A stretch of DNA of 49,767 nt. Source: Entophlyctis helioformis (taxonomy: Eukaryota; Chytridiomycota; Chytridiomycetes; Chytridiales; Chytriomycetaceae). Each line of letters begins with the position of its first letter. Position 1 is the first letter of the stretch. Under the pieces are notes generated by a model. The model made no database searches. It had not been told where the DNA came from and saw only the letters and a list, made by a program, of their open reading frames with translations. The stretch covers positions 1 through 49,767 of the forward strand of contig JAHLKH010000191.1 of the NCBI GenBank assembly GCA_025526915.1. Direction: 5' to 3'. Position numbers and translations under genes: made by a program. Shown here piece by piece: positions 20,093-31,082 of this stretch.

Positions 20093-23085
20093 ATGGCCGC
20101 GTCTGCCGTGTCCGCAAAAGGCGTGGCTGGGAATGCAGATGCTGCTCTCGCGGCTGCGCAGGACAACAGCCGTAGGGTAACTGTAAAGCGCAAGTGGATG
20201 CACCGGCACTAAGACGGGTTTGGAAGCTGATCGTGATGCGAGACAGGTGACGCCTGATGCGACGGTCGAGCATGTGCGCAAGAAGATGCATCCAGACAAC
20301 GTGTTCACGACACCGGTCGTGCCGCAGATCTCGCCGGAGCTGTCGACCATGGCGTATATCGCACAGTTGCGGCTTCACCGGCAACGGCAGTATGAGGCAG
20401 CCAGAGGCGCCGAGGAAGCAACACACCGGGCCAAGTCTGTCGCTGTGGCTCGGCCAGTATCTGTTGCAGCAGCAAGCCCAACTGCCGGCAGTCCGGCTTC
20501 TCCAGCTAGTCCAAAGGCAGCAGATACAGACAACGGCGGCGGCGATGACGACGACGACGACGGCCAAGTGGCGCTGGACAATGACGATACGGACGAGATC
20601 TACGGATCGAGCCCGCTGCACATCGCCGCACGAAAGAACCGCGTGCGCGACATCCGGCTGTGGGTGCAGTCGTACTCCAAAAACACGCTCGACAACCGCG
20701 ACTTTACGCCGCTCATGGTGGCTGCATCGCACAACTCGGTCAAGGCGCTTGTGCTGCTGCTGCGTATGGGCGTGCGCAAGGACGACGTGGACTGCAAGAC
20801 GCAGCGGACAGCCTTGCACTGGGCCGTGCTGCACGGCCACAGCGCTTCTGTCCTCTCGCTGCTTCAATATGGTGCAGACGCGCGCTTCCGTGACCGCGAC
20901 GGCCGCACACCTGTGCATCTGGCAGCCCTGCATCCCAAGCCCGACTGCCTCAAAATCATTCTGCGGTTCGTCAACCCAGAGGCGCTCCTCGAAGGCGACA
21001 ATGAGCAGATGGCGCCGTTCCACCTCGCGGTCATGTGCGACAATGTGCGGCATCTCCAGCTGATGATGTCGCTGCGTCCGCCCATCTTCATGACCACAGG
21101 CGATGTCGAGGGCAAGACGGCTCTGCATTGGTGCGCGCAGAACCTCGACGCCAAGACGTACGCGCCGACGTTCTTCCACACACCCAAGACGTGCGCGACG
21201 CTGCTCATCGAGAACCAGCCGCTTCTTGTGGGGATCAAGGATCTCGAGGGCCGCACCGCGCTGCACCTGGCATGCTCCGTGGGCAACATCCCGCTCATTG
21301 TCGAGGTGTGCTCGCAGCTGCAGATCCCCAGCGCGCACGTCAAGGCGATCGTCAACACCCAAGACCTCCATGGCCGAACAGCGCTGCACTACGCGGCCAT
21401 TGCGGGCCAGGCGTATATTCTGCGCGTGCTGCGTCACTACGGCGCGGATGACGGGCTGGCGGACAAGGACGGCGCGACGCCGCTGCACTACGCGTGCTCA
21501 AAGAACCATGGGCAGTGTGTGAGCATCCTCATCAGCGACAACCGGTTGCGCTATACGTATACGCGGGATAACCAGGGACGGACGCCGATCATGTGGGCGG
21601 TGATCAAGGGATACTCTGAAGCGCTGCGGATTCTGCTCGAGGCGGGCGTGAATCCAAGCGAGATTGATGACAAGCGGACGACGGGTAGGTGACATGGGCT
21701 AGCTTGAGAGGTTGCATGTGGGGAATTGAATGGGGCAATGATGGGCTGACATGCAGTGTGGATGGACAGCGCTGCATATATGTGGAGCGGGCGGCCACGC
21801 GCACTGCGCGTCTCTGCTGCTGGAGCACGGCGCAACGGTTGATGTGCGGAATGCCGACCAGCGGTCAGCGCTGTTTCTCGCTGTGCAGCACGGGCACGGA
21901 GAGACGGCCAATGTCCTCATCCAGCACGGCGCCAATGTCAGCATGCTGGATTCCGAGCAGCGCAGTCCACTCCATTGGGCGGCGCTGTGTGGGCATCTGA
22001 GCGTGGTCAGCCTGCTCATCTCGTGCAATGGCCAAGTCGACCACCAGGACAGCGAAGGCAAGACGCCTCTGCACTGTGCAGCGTGAGTCGCAGCGTGGCT
22101 TGATCGATGCTGGCATGCAGTTCAAGGGGAATGCGCTGACACCACGATTGCCAGGTACAACGGCCACACCGAAGTGGTGAGTTTCCTGCTCAAGAACGGC
22201 GCCAAGATCGACTGCAAGGACCGCGAGGGCGTCTCTGTCCTCCACTGGGCAACCTGCGGCAACCACACCGAATGTGTTAAAGTGCTGCTGCAGCAACGCG
22301 CCAACGCCAACATGCTCGACAATGATTTCCTGACACCGCTCGACTACGCCATCGCCGTGCGCAGCTACGACTGTGTCGACATTCTCAAAGTGCACGGCGG
22401 ACAGTCGGGCGACATTGTGTCGGACGTGTACGCGAACCGAATCCAGAAGGCGTGGAAGCGACATGCGCGCAGAAAGATACGGATCAAGATGCAGGCGATT
22501 GCCAGCGCCAATCACGACGCAGGAAAGACAAGCATCACGCACAGCACAAGTGGCGGGTTCTACGGGCGGAGCAGCGGCAGCGGTGGCCATGGCGGCGGCG
22601 GTGGTGGCGGCGGTGGCAACTTGGAACTGCCAACGGGGTTCAGCTCGGGACGCCGCGTGTCGATTGCAGCCATGGGCGGTGCACTTCCGCGAGGCGCTAC
22701 TGACAAACGGCGCGCATCCCTGGTTCTGACACGTCGGGCGTCTCGCGACCTGACGGCAGGCGGTCTCGGACTTCGACCAGGCGGTGGCGGCGACTCGAGC
22801 GGGCCAGCTGACTCGCTCGGAGTGCAGCAGTCTGACATCCGCAACAATCGGTCGCGAACACTGTTCCCGTCGCGGCCGTCGCTCATCAAGACGTCACTCA
22901 GCCGGTCGCGCGTCCAGATCAATGCCAATGCGCGGTACGATCAGCCGCTGACAGAGACGCTCGAGGAAGACGAGCTGGCCAATGGCGGTGCTGCTCGAAC
23001 GAACATGGACGGGTCCATGAGCTCGTTTGAGATGGAGTACTTTAAGATGGAGGCCGAGCGCCGCAGAGAAGAGGAAGAAGAATGA
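20093..23085 (+). CDS. Inversin-like ankyrin-repeat protein with IQ motif
   Basis: Scaffold protein resembling inversin/NPHP2, a ciliary-base protein. Proposed exons are 20093-20176, 20214-21684, 21770-22082 and 22155-23085, all in phase, giving 932 residues. The first intron would be only 37 bp; if it is wrong, the next in-frame start is ATG 20286. After an acidic linker (DDDDDDG, near 20545) come about a dozen ankyrin repeats, with hallmarks such as GRTALHYAAIAGQ, HWAALCGHLSV and YNGHTEVV. They are followed by an IQ-like helix IQKAWKRHARRK (22441-22478), a glycine run and a Ser/Arg-rich tail ending in poly-Glu. The tail has three RRxS sites (RRVS 22651, RRAS 22708, RRAS 22732) matching the PKA consensus. 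The acceptor at 21768-21769 restores a canonical TALHICGAGGH repeat. Calmodulin binding and ciliary location are inferred from the family; generic ankyrin proteins are the alternative. Confidence 0.8.
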
Positions 23086-23148
23086 CCATGGCTGGCGGAA
23101 TGAACGGGATGAAATGGGATGAAATGGAGCGAGTCTGTGTATGTACAT

Positions 23149-24117
23149 TTATGCTAGCAAGTCTGCAAACAGCTGCTCGGCATCATCAGTTGGTTCTGTG
23201 GCTGTTTCTGCTAGCTCAGCTGGCTGCTGCTGTGGCGAGGCATTGTGCCTGGATCGCTTTGCATCGCGACGACTGCGATCTTGCTCCTTGGCATGATGGT
23301 CCTCGCTGTCCTCGCTGCCATCACTGTTGCTCACACTGTCATCCAGGTTGCTGCTCTCTTTCGGACGCGATCCAGCAGCGCGATCCTTCTTCTCGCTCTT
23401 GCGCCTCCGTTTCCTTTCGGCTTTGGCCAACTTGCGCTGCTCCTTCTCCATCCTCTCCTTCTCCTTGATCTTGCGGTAGTTGAGCTTCCTTGAGCAGTCT
23501 GGACACAGCCGCAGCTTGACTAGCGCGTTCTTGCGTTCACCGGCCTCGGCATAGGCAAAGTTGACTTCCCACGACTTGAGGTCGGCGGTGCTTGAGCAGT
23601 TGAGATTGCCGCATTCAAACTGGCCTGCAGACAGCAGCGATCTGTCAGCGACTGTGCAGTGAGTGGATGGCATGGCATGGCGTGGCATGGCATGGCACAC
23701 ACCCTTGCCGGCAACGACCTCTCGTTGCGAGCGCCACCGCATGGCGATCTTGCCCTCTTTGAAGCGAGACATCTCGGCAAGACAGTACTCTTTGAACAGC
23801 TTGGCGTAGTACTTGCTGGCGATGCGGGCCTGCCACGACACCGCAGCAGCAGCCTCGTCCTCCTCCGACTGCAGGAACTTGTGGTGTTGCTTGAGAATGT
23901 CGAGCTCGGACACGCTGACTATCTGCGAGGCCGACAAGGGCTTGGCGACGGCGCCAGAGGAGCGATGCTGGGACGAGAGGTAGTCGTCCATGAGCTTCTT
24001 GTGGCGCTGCAGCGGGTCGAGCAGAGCAGCGTCGCTTCCCGTGCCAGCACCGGCACCACCACCACCACCAGCACCACTTGCAGCACCAGCAGCACTTGAC
24101 GGCGCGATCTTGGACAT
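23149..24117 (-). CDS. FRA10AC1: FRA10AC1 homologue (spliceosome-associated nuclear protein)
   Basis: Conserved nuclear protein associated with the spliceosome. Two exons, 24117-23703 and 23624-23149, join in phase across a 78-bp intron (GTGTGT...CTGCAG) and give 296 residues, close to the human protein (about 315). Conserved blocks in order are LLDPLQRHKKLMDDYL, KYYAKLFKEYCLAEMSRFKE, RWRSQREVVAGKGQFECGN, LKSWEVNFAYAEAGERKNAL and LRLCPDCSRKLNYRKIKE. The C in FECGN and the CPDC pair fit a small zinc-binding arrangement. The tail is Lys/Arg/Ser-rich (nuclear-localisation-like) and ends acidic, DDAEQLFADLLA. An in-frame ATG at 24210 exists, but MSKIAPSS at 24117 is preferred because it best matches the family length. 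The intron holds a CCATG-rich near-repeat. The stop lies 63 bp from the stop of the convergent inversin-like gene. Confidence 0.9.
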   Translation of the reverse strand: MSKIAPSSAAGAASGAGGGGGAGAGTGSDAALLDPLQRHKKLMDDYLSSQHRSSGAVAKPLSASQIVSVSELDILKQHHKFLQSEEDEAAAAVSWQARIASKYYAKLFKEYCLAEMSRFKEGKIAMRWRSQREVVAGKGVCHAMPRHAMPSTHCTVADRSLLSAGQFECGNLNCSSTADLKSWEVNFAYAEAGERKNALVKLRLCPDCSRKLNYRKIKEKERMEKEQRKLAKAERKRRRKSEKKDRAAGSRPKESSNLDDSVSNSDGSEDSEDHHAKEQDRSRRDAKRSRHNASPQQQPAELAETATEPTDDAEQLFADLLA

Positions 24118-25538
24118 GAGCGATCTGCACGACTCGGCAGCACAGCAGCGCAGCAAAGTGCTGCACATCAGCGCAGCGTCGGTCATTGACTTCCGGGCCG
24201 AGCTGCTCAAGAAGGAGCAGCAGCACGAGCGAGACCACAGACGCTACGGCGACGGCACCAGCACGGCCATTCCCGCCGTGCATCTCACCCGCCTCAAGGG
24301 CGTGGCGCCGCTGCCCAAGAACCGGGGCGTCGAGGCTCGCGCTCTGCGGGACCAGGCACCGAGCGGACCAAGCGGGGCGAGTGGGCCAAGCGGGGCGAGT
24401 GGCGGGGGCGGCCGCAGGCGGGACGGGCAGGCGGCCGAAGACCATGCGGCGCTCGAGGCCAGCTGGGTGGCCATGCAGCGCAAAGCGAAGCTGTACGACG
24501 CCATGCAGCGCGAGGGCGGGCTGGGCGGTGGGTGCTGCCGATCGGCCGGCCGTGCATGGACGCTTGCTGACCGGCGTCTTGAATGCGGCAGACGAGCAGG
24601 ACGGCGTGCTGGTGGACTTTCTGCGCAAGGAGGCCGTGTCGGACGGCGACAGTGACGCAGAGGCCGAGGCCGACGGCGGCAGAGACAAAGACACAGGCAG
24701 TCGCAGAGACCGAGGCAAGCGGAGAGCAGCACATGCGAGCGAGCGATCCGGCTCTTCAAGCGAGCCGCAGTCTGGATCTGCGCGATCACCAACGAATGCA
24801 GGCAGCGCGGCGGCTGCAGCGTCCATCGCACAGCAAGTCAGCAACGAGGAGCTGGTGGAGACGCGCGACGAGTTTGGGCGAGTGCGGCTGGTGCCTCGTA
24901 GCGAGCTGGAGGGGCAGGGACTGGGCCGCTTTGTTCGGGAATCCGAGACGAGTGCACTTTCAGCAGGGGCATCTCAGCCATTGTCGCATCCATCGCTCAT
25001 GTCTCCGGATATGATCCGAGAGATGGAGCGGCAGGAGTGGGAGAAGGCAGTGCAGAAGGAGCGAGGTGCGTGTCGTTGTGGATGCTGTGGTTGTGGTTGC
25101 GGCGTGGGGACTGACCGAGCATGCGGTTGGTATGCGTATGTTTCGACGCACAAACGGACACCAGCCAACAGGCACTTTAATGCCGAGAACGAGCGGCGGA
25201 CCATGGGCGTTGGGTTCTATCAGTTTTCACAGGATGACGAGCAGCGGAGAGAGCAGCAGCAGCGGCTCAAGGACATGCGACAGGACACACTCAGCGAACG
25301 CGAACGCGTGCAGGCACTGCGCGAAGTGCGCAAGAGCAAGCTGGACGAGCGACGGGCGCTTCTGCAGGAGCGGGCACTCAAGCGCAAGCGAGGCACTGCA
25401 AACGAGCCAGACGCGTCACACGAGTCGCCGCCCACACGGTCGTCTGATGCTGGCGGACACGAGGACGCGGATGCAGGCGCAGCAGACGATGTGGACGCGT
25501 TTCTGCTGGGGCTGAATGCGAGGAAGCGGCGAGAGTAG
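24116..25538 (+). CDS. CCDC174: CCDC174 homologue (splicing/exon-junction-associated protein)
   Basis: Nuclear coiled-coil protein; the animal family associates with exon-junction-complex components. Exons 24116-24527, 24592-25065 and 25165-25538 join in phase (64- and 99-bp introns) into 419 residues. Family landmarks are VIDFRAELLKKE near the N-terminus, WVAMQRKAKLYDAMQ, the acidic DEQDGVLVDFL segment, RDEFGRVRLVPRSEL, MIREMERQEWEKAVQKER and the core NAENERRTMGVGFYQFSQDDE followed by a highly charged helix (RKSKLDERRALLQERALKRK). Between them is a Gly/Ser/Arg-rich linker with three GPSGASG-like units. The start codon overlaps that of FRA10AC1 on the opposite strand. For the second intron the first AG (25170-25171) breaks the frame and the AG at 25163-25164 restores it. 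Confidence 0.86.
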
Positions 25539-25705
25539 TGCGTGTGCGTGTGTTTGCGTGTGTGCGTGTGCGTGTGCGTGTGTCTGGAATACAAGCCAAT
25601 GTACAGCCGTCCGATGGCATCATCCACGTCATCGATGAGGTGCGGGCGGAGATGGCTTTTATCAATAAGCTTCCCACAGGCAGCAACAACTGCGAGGCAG
25701 TAGAC

Positions 25706-25746
<41 letters not shown>

Positions 25747-25860
25747 AACAACCTCAGGCAGCACGAGACCACAGGCACCAGACCAGGGGCTCGCTGGCAT
25801 CACAGCGTCTCTCGCACTCTTGCCGTTCAAGGCACCCGCGGACAGCGCAGCGTCTCGCAC
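25539..25860. promoter_or_regulatory. Upstream region of the Atg1 gene, with GT- and CAG-type microsatellites
   Basis: This 322-bp gap begins with a GTGC/GTGT microsatellite directly after the CCDC174 stop (about 25539-25582) and contains a GCA/ACA trinucleotide run (25706-25754). It should hold the CCDC174 3' UTR and the Atg1 promoter and leader. Several frames are open through the CAG run, but none joins in phase to the kinase exon, whose first suitable ATG is at 25861. Confidence 0.5.
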
Positions 25861-28800
25861 ATGCAGCAACCACCGGGACAAGGCCCTGGGCAAGGCCCTG
25901 GGCAGGGACAGGGGCAGGGGCAGGGGCCGTCTGCACCACAACCACCACAAGCACAACCACCACAACAACCACAGCAGCAACAACCACCACAAGCACAACC
26001 ATATGTCCAACCACCGCAGCAGCAGCATTCACAGCAGCAGCAGCAGCTCATCGTCGGCGACTACGCCGTGGGCCCCGAAATCGGGCGGGGGTCGTTCGCC
26101 ACGGTGTTCCGGGCTGTTCACCGGCCGTCGGGCCGCACGGTCGCCCTCAAGACGGTCGCACGGGCCAAGCTCAACCGCAAGCTGGCCGAGAACCTCGAGA
26201 CCGAAATCCGCATCCTGCAGGGCATCAGCCATCCGCACATTGTCGACCTGTTTGACATTCTGGTGCGTCGCTTGCTGCGGGTGTCGCTTGCTGCGGCTGT
26301 CTCACGCCATGTGTTGCTTGCTGCTGTCTCTCGCCGTGTGTCTCACGCCGTCTGTCTCTTGCTGTCCCCTCCCGTCCCGCCTTATCCCGTCTTATCCCGC
26401 CTTATCCCATCCGACCCTTGCCCTGCCGCCCTCTCGCTCTTGGACGGCCGCCCGCCATCCCATCATCAACACCATCAACATCCCACTCATCAACATCATC
26501 CCACGTGGTGTCTGCTGCGTGGCGGTGGCACTCGGACGTGTCTTGGTCGCACACATACACATACACGCACGCACACACACACGCACACGCGCACGCACGC
26601 ACCACCAACAACAGAAAACAGACACAGAGATCCACCTCGTCATGGAGTTCTGCTCCCTGGGCGACCTCTCCATCTTCATCAAGAAGAAAGGCATCGTCGC
26701 CGTCGCCAGCGGTGGCATCGGCGGCGACGGTGCAACCAGCAGCCTTGAGCCCGACCTGAGCACTCCCCACCTGGCTGGCCCTTGGGGCGGTCTCCACGAA
26801 ACTGTCGTCCGCCACTTTCTCAGCCAGCTTGGTAATCCCCGTCTGCCTCTTCCCTCTCTTTGAACCCGCAATGTCTGACACGAGCTATCCACTGCATGCC
26901 AACAGTGTCTGCGCTCGAGTTTCTGAGAGCAAGAAGTCTCATCCATCGCGACCTTAAACCGCAGGTATGTTGCAACGGGGCTTGTGCACAGCCAGCCAGC
27001 CAACTCTACCTTCCAATTGGTATTCCAATTGGCATTCCAGTCTTACACAGCATCTGCATTCGCATGGCACAACAGAATCTGCTCCTGGCTCCGTCAGATC
27101 CAAGCCAGCCGCCGGTCGTTCTTCGTGCGGTCCGCCCAGCTACACGCCCAGTCACGGTCCCTGCTCTGCCCATCCTCAAGCTGGCAGACTTTGGCTTTGC
27201 CCGTGCCTTGCCTGCCCAGTCCATGGCATCGACTCTCTGTGGATCTCCCCTGTACATGGCCCCCGAGATTCTCCGCGGAGACAGATACGATGCCAAGGCC
27301 GATTTGTGGTCGCTGGGCGGTATCCTCTACGAAATGCTGACGGGACGGCCGCCATTTCGTGCCCAGAACCATATTGAGCTGCTGCGCAAGATCGAGCGTG
27401 GCGATGGCTGGATCCGGTTCCCAGGCGAGGCACCTGACGAGCACAACTCGGCCCAGGCTCGCGAGTATCACGGCCAGCCCAGCCAACCACAACAACAACA
27501 GCAGCAGCAAGAGCCTCTTCAACCGATTGTACAAAATCAATACCCTCCAGGCCAAGCCCAGCCTCCGTTCATGCAACAACAACAACAGCAGCAAGCACAG
27601 CAGCAAGGCCAGCTTGGATATCGCAGAAGCATGGTGCAAATGGCATCGTCGCCAAACCATCCGTCTGCTGCTCTGCACGTCGGGTCGCTCGGATCCAGCC
27701 CCAAATACGTCAGCTTTACAAAAGCACGCGACATTCCGCCCATGCCCGAGGACCTCAAGGATCTCATCCGCCGCCTGCTCAAGCGCAATCCAATCGAGCG
27801 CATGACATTCGAGGAGTTGTTCATGCATCCCGCCATTCTGTTTCTGCGTCGCAACGAGCCGCGTCTGTCGGCACTGGCCTCATTGCCCGGCAACAACAGC
27901 GGCAACAACAGCAGCCTGTTTACACAAGGATCGTCCTCGTCCTCGTCATCTTCGTCGTCATCTGCATTCACAGAAGCTCTGCTGGCACATCGCGCAGGAG
28001 CGGCTGCTGGCCCTTCAGGAGTCCAGCCTTTGCCAACCGCGACAACAGCACAGCCAGTCCATACGACGGCGCAAACAGATGCCAAGCCATCGCCAACCGC
28101 AAATGTATCTGTTCCGCCCACTGCAACGGCTGGCCCGCAGGCTGTGCCCAGGGCATCGTCCGTGTCTCGCTCGCCATCCAAGCAGCAACTTCAGAGCACT
28201 GGCACAACTCCGGTTGACCTAGTCAGAGTGCATTCACGGTCTAATATCCACCGATCGCCGTCCTTCAACACGCCGCACTCGCCAGTGTCTCCGTCGCCAC
28301 TCAACCCGTCCTCCATTCCGCGCTCTGATGGCTTTGGTGCACATGTTTTGCATCGCAAATCCAACGACAGCATCTCACACGGACAGACGCCACCTGGCCC
28401 GTCGTCACTGCCTGCCCAACCGCTGGCCATGGGCCAAATCAGCCGCTCTGCAAGCTCTCGCGTGCTCGAGCCGCCTTTCCCCGAATATGGCTCTGGCCCC
28501 ATCACACTGGACGAGATGATGCCCAACACGTCCAAGCTGCGCATGCCAGTGACGTCGGACAAGCCGGCTAGACGGGCATCGAATGCATCATCAACAAATG
28601 CGCCATCACCGATCATGCCACAGATCTCGCCCGCTATAGCGCAACCGCTCCAGCCAGTCCAGAAGCCGCAGCTCGCTCAGCAGCCAGCAAGTGAGCCACG
28701 GTCTGCAGGAACGACCGCTTTGCAAGGACCGAAGCAACCCCCTCAAACGCCATCGGCACAGACACAGCAGAAACCTCCTGGAGATGCCAAGTCGCCCACC

Positions 28801-29694
28801 TCGCAGAGCCAGTCGTCTTTTGGCTCGTCGCTTGGCTCTTACGTTTTCAGCGACGATGGAGACGACAAGAAGAATGTGCAGGCAGCTGTATTGCAACACG
28901 ATGCCCAATCTGGCACTCGTAGAGCAAGCGCAACACCGATTGCAACAACCCATGCTGCATCAGGCGTATCGGCTGCTGTTCCTGCCGCTGTTCCGGTAGC
29001 TGCTGCTGCTGCTGGAGCGTCTGCCCAGCCCAGTGTCTCGCCATCTGGAGGCTTGACCAGCGCCCCTCTTGGCACGCCGAGTCTCACGTCCTTTGGAATA
29101 GCGGCTGCAAAGGCAGCGTTTGCCGCCATACCCAAGACGGCGGCATCGCTCACAGGTGCTGCAAAAACATCCAAGCCGCCCAAGTCGGCCGAAACTCCAG
29201 GCGGGATGCAGGCATCTGAAGAGTATGTCGTCGTCGAAAAGCGCGTCGTCGAGGTCAACTGGCTCGCAGACCAAGTCGCATCGCAGGCCGAGCGGTCCAA
29301 GCACTCGAGTGGCTCGACCGAGTCTGTTGACGCGTCGGGGCGTCCCCAGGCCTCCAAGCCGATCCGTAGCGGCTCGAATGACGCCTTGTCTGCTGCCGCA
29401 GGAGCCGCAGTGTCAACAGGCAGGGGCTCGTCGCCGTCAGGCACCAGCAGTGGCACATCTCCGCGGTCGACTGGACCAGGCTCGGCGATGGCCTCTGCCC
29501 CGCTTGCGACCACGACGGCGACAAGCGATGTACGCATGCAGCGTGTTGCTAGTGACGCGCCTCCCAAAGCGCGTATATTCGGCTCGCTGCGCACCACTCA
29601 CCAGCTGTGGGACTCGAACGGGTCTGCCGGCTCTGGCTCGGCAACCGGCTCTGGACTCGGCATTGGCAGCCATGGCACACCGCATGCCCAGACT

Positions 29695-29732
<38 letters not shown>

Positions 29733-30924
29733 CAGGCATGGTCAGCCTAGCCACCAGGGGCTGCAGCACGGGAACTTGGATCCGTCACTGCTGCCGGCCT
29801 ATCAGCAGGGGCAGCAAAGGCAGCACCAGTCTGGCCAGGAGGACAATGGCCATCAGCAGCAGCATGGCCAGCATAATCTGCAGCCCGAGTATAGACACTT
29901 GCCGTTCATGGCCAGCCTAGAAACGACGGCCCTGAGCGAGCACCAGACAGCGTTCTTTGCATCGCTCAACCTCTGTGCTCTCCGTGCACATGCCGTCAAC
30001 GTGCTTGCCGACCGTCACGCTGCCGAGCTCGTGCGCGTATCCCATGCAGCCAACGATGCAGCCGCAGCAGCACCCGCATCGCCAGTGGGGGGCTCAGCTG
30101 CGTCAGCCTCGATGCATAGCCGCGCCGTGGCTGTCGCAGACGAGACCGTGTCGCTGTATGTGCATGCGCTGGGGCTTTACCAGTTTGGAATGGAGCTCGC
30201 CAAGCAGATGTGGGACCAGGAGCAGCAGCGCGTCCAGCCCACGCAGTCGATGCTCATCTCGCACTTTGGGTTTGGGGCATTCAACAAGCCCACGCCGCTG
30301 CCGCCCGAGCCTGCATTAGGCAACATGCTGTCCAACCTGAGCGTTGTCGTGCAGTGGATCCGCGACCGGTTCAACGAGTGTCTTGCGCATGCCGACGATG
30401 CACGCGAGGTGATGCACCAGCACGAGGACGCGATCGCTGGCAGCGCGGGCCGAAGCAGTAGTCCTCCTGGCGCGGGCGAGCCGCCCTCGACGGCCGAGAA
30501 GATTATCTACGACTACGCGCTGCATGTGTCGCAGATGGCGGCGCTCAACGAGCTGCACCAGCAGGACCTTGAGGGCTGCGAGGTCGCGTACCAGCAGGCG
30601 ATCCTGCTGCTCGAGTCGCTGCTGGATCCGGGCATCAAGGGCGAGACGATGCCGCCGCCTCCGCCGCCGTCGCTCCCCCGAGACAGCGTGTCTTTAGACG
30701 CGACGTCCATGTCCTCGTCGCGAGCACATGGCGGGACAGGCGCGGCAGGCGGGTCGCGGCCAGTCGCTGAGGCTGGCGGCCACGACGACGCAGCGCCGGA
30801 CGAGCTGTCGGACGAGGACCGCGCGGCGATTGAGAAGTTTCTTGTCGGGCTGTACGGCCGGCTTTCGTCGCTCCAGCAGCACCGCCGGTCCACGGCGCCG
30901 CTGTCCATCTCGCCGCAGCCGTAG
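25861..30924 (+). CDS. ATG1: Atg1/ULK-family autophagy-initiating serine/threonine kinase
   Basis: Kinase that starts autophagosome formation with Atg13 and Atg17-type partners. Exons 25861-26262, 26615-26831, 26906-26964 and 27076-30924 join in phase into 1,508 residues. A Gln/Pro-rich leader (about 62 residues) precedes the kinase: glycine loop GRGSFATVF, Lys97 in [26 protein letters not shown], catalytic HRDLKPQN (Asp222), DFG Asp264 and [13 protein letters not shown], all matching Atg1/ULK. The C-lobe is interrupted at about 347-445 by a Gln-rich insert. A long Ser/Pro/Ala-rich region follows, with a Gln run near 29695-29730, and then a helical C-terminal region (about 1171-1460) resembling the tandem MIT domain that binds Atg13. 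The 352-bp first intron contains a CA-rich microsatellite near its 3' end. All catalytic residues are present, so an active kinase is expected. Confidence 0.9.
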
Positions 30925-31082
30925 CTGCTCTGTCCCTCACAAACACACACACACCCGTTGATCCCCCCCTCCCCCTCCCCCTCCCCACATGCCAAGTCAC
31001 TCTCTTTTTGCCCGCCGCCTCTTCTTGTGAACAAGCGTTTTGAATCTATCCTTCAGTTGCCCCCATCAGCCAAACGACGCCG
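30925..31082. other. Short intergenic region with pyrimidine tract
   Basis: These 158 bp between the Atg1 stop and the next start codon contain an ACACAC run (about 30940-30953) and a C-rich tract of CCCCT units (30963-30986). They must serve as 3' UTR and promoter for two tandem plus-strand genes. Nothing else is recognisable. Confidence 0.45.

Noticed and set aside
23668..23702. Protein-like CHAMPRHAMPSTHC segment within FRA10AC1
   Set aside because: It interrupts the conserved GKG/QFECGN junction and is bounded by GT and AG in matching phase, so it is an intron with CCATG repeats.
25706..25754. CAG tract as an N-terminal polyglutamine or polyalanine of Atg1
   Set aside because: No frame through the tract joins the kinase exon in phase; the first usable ATG is downstream at 25861.
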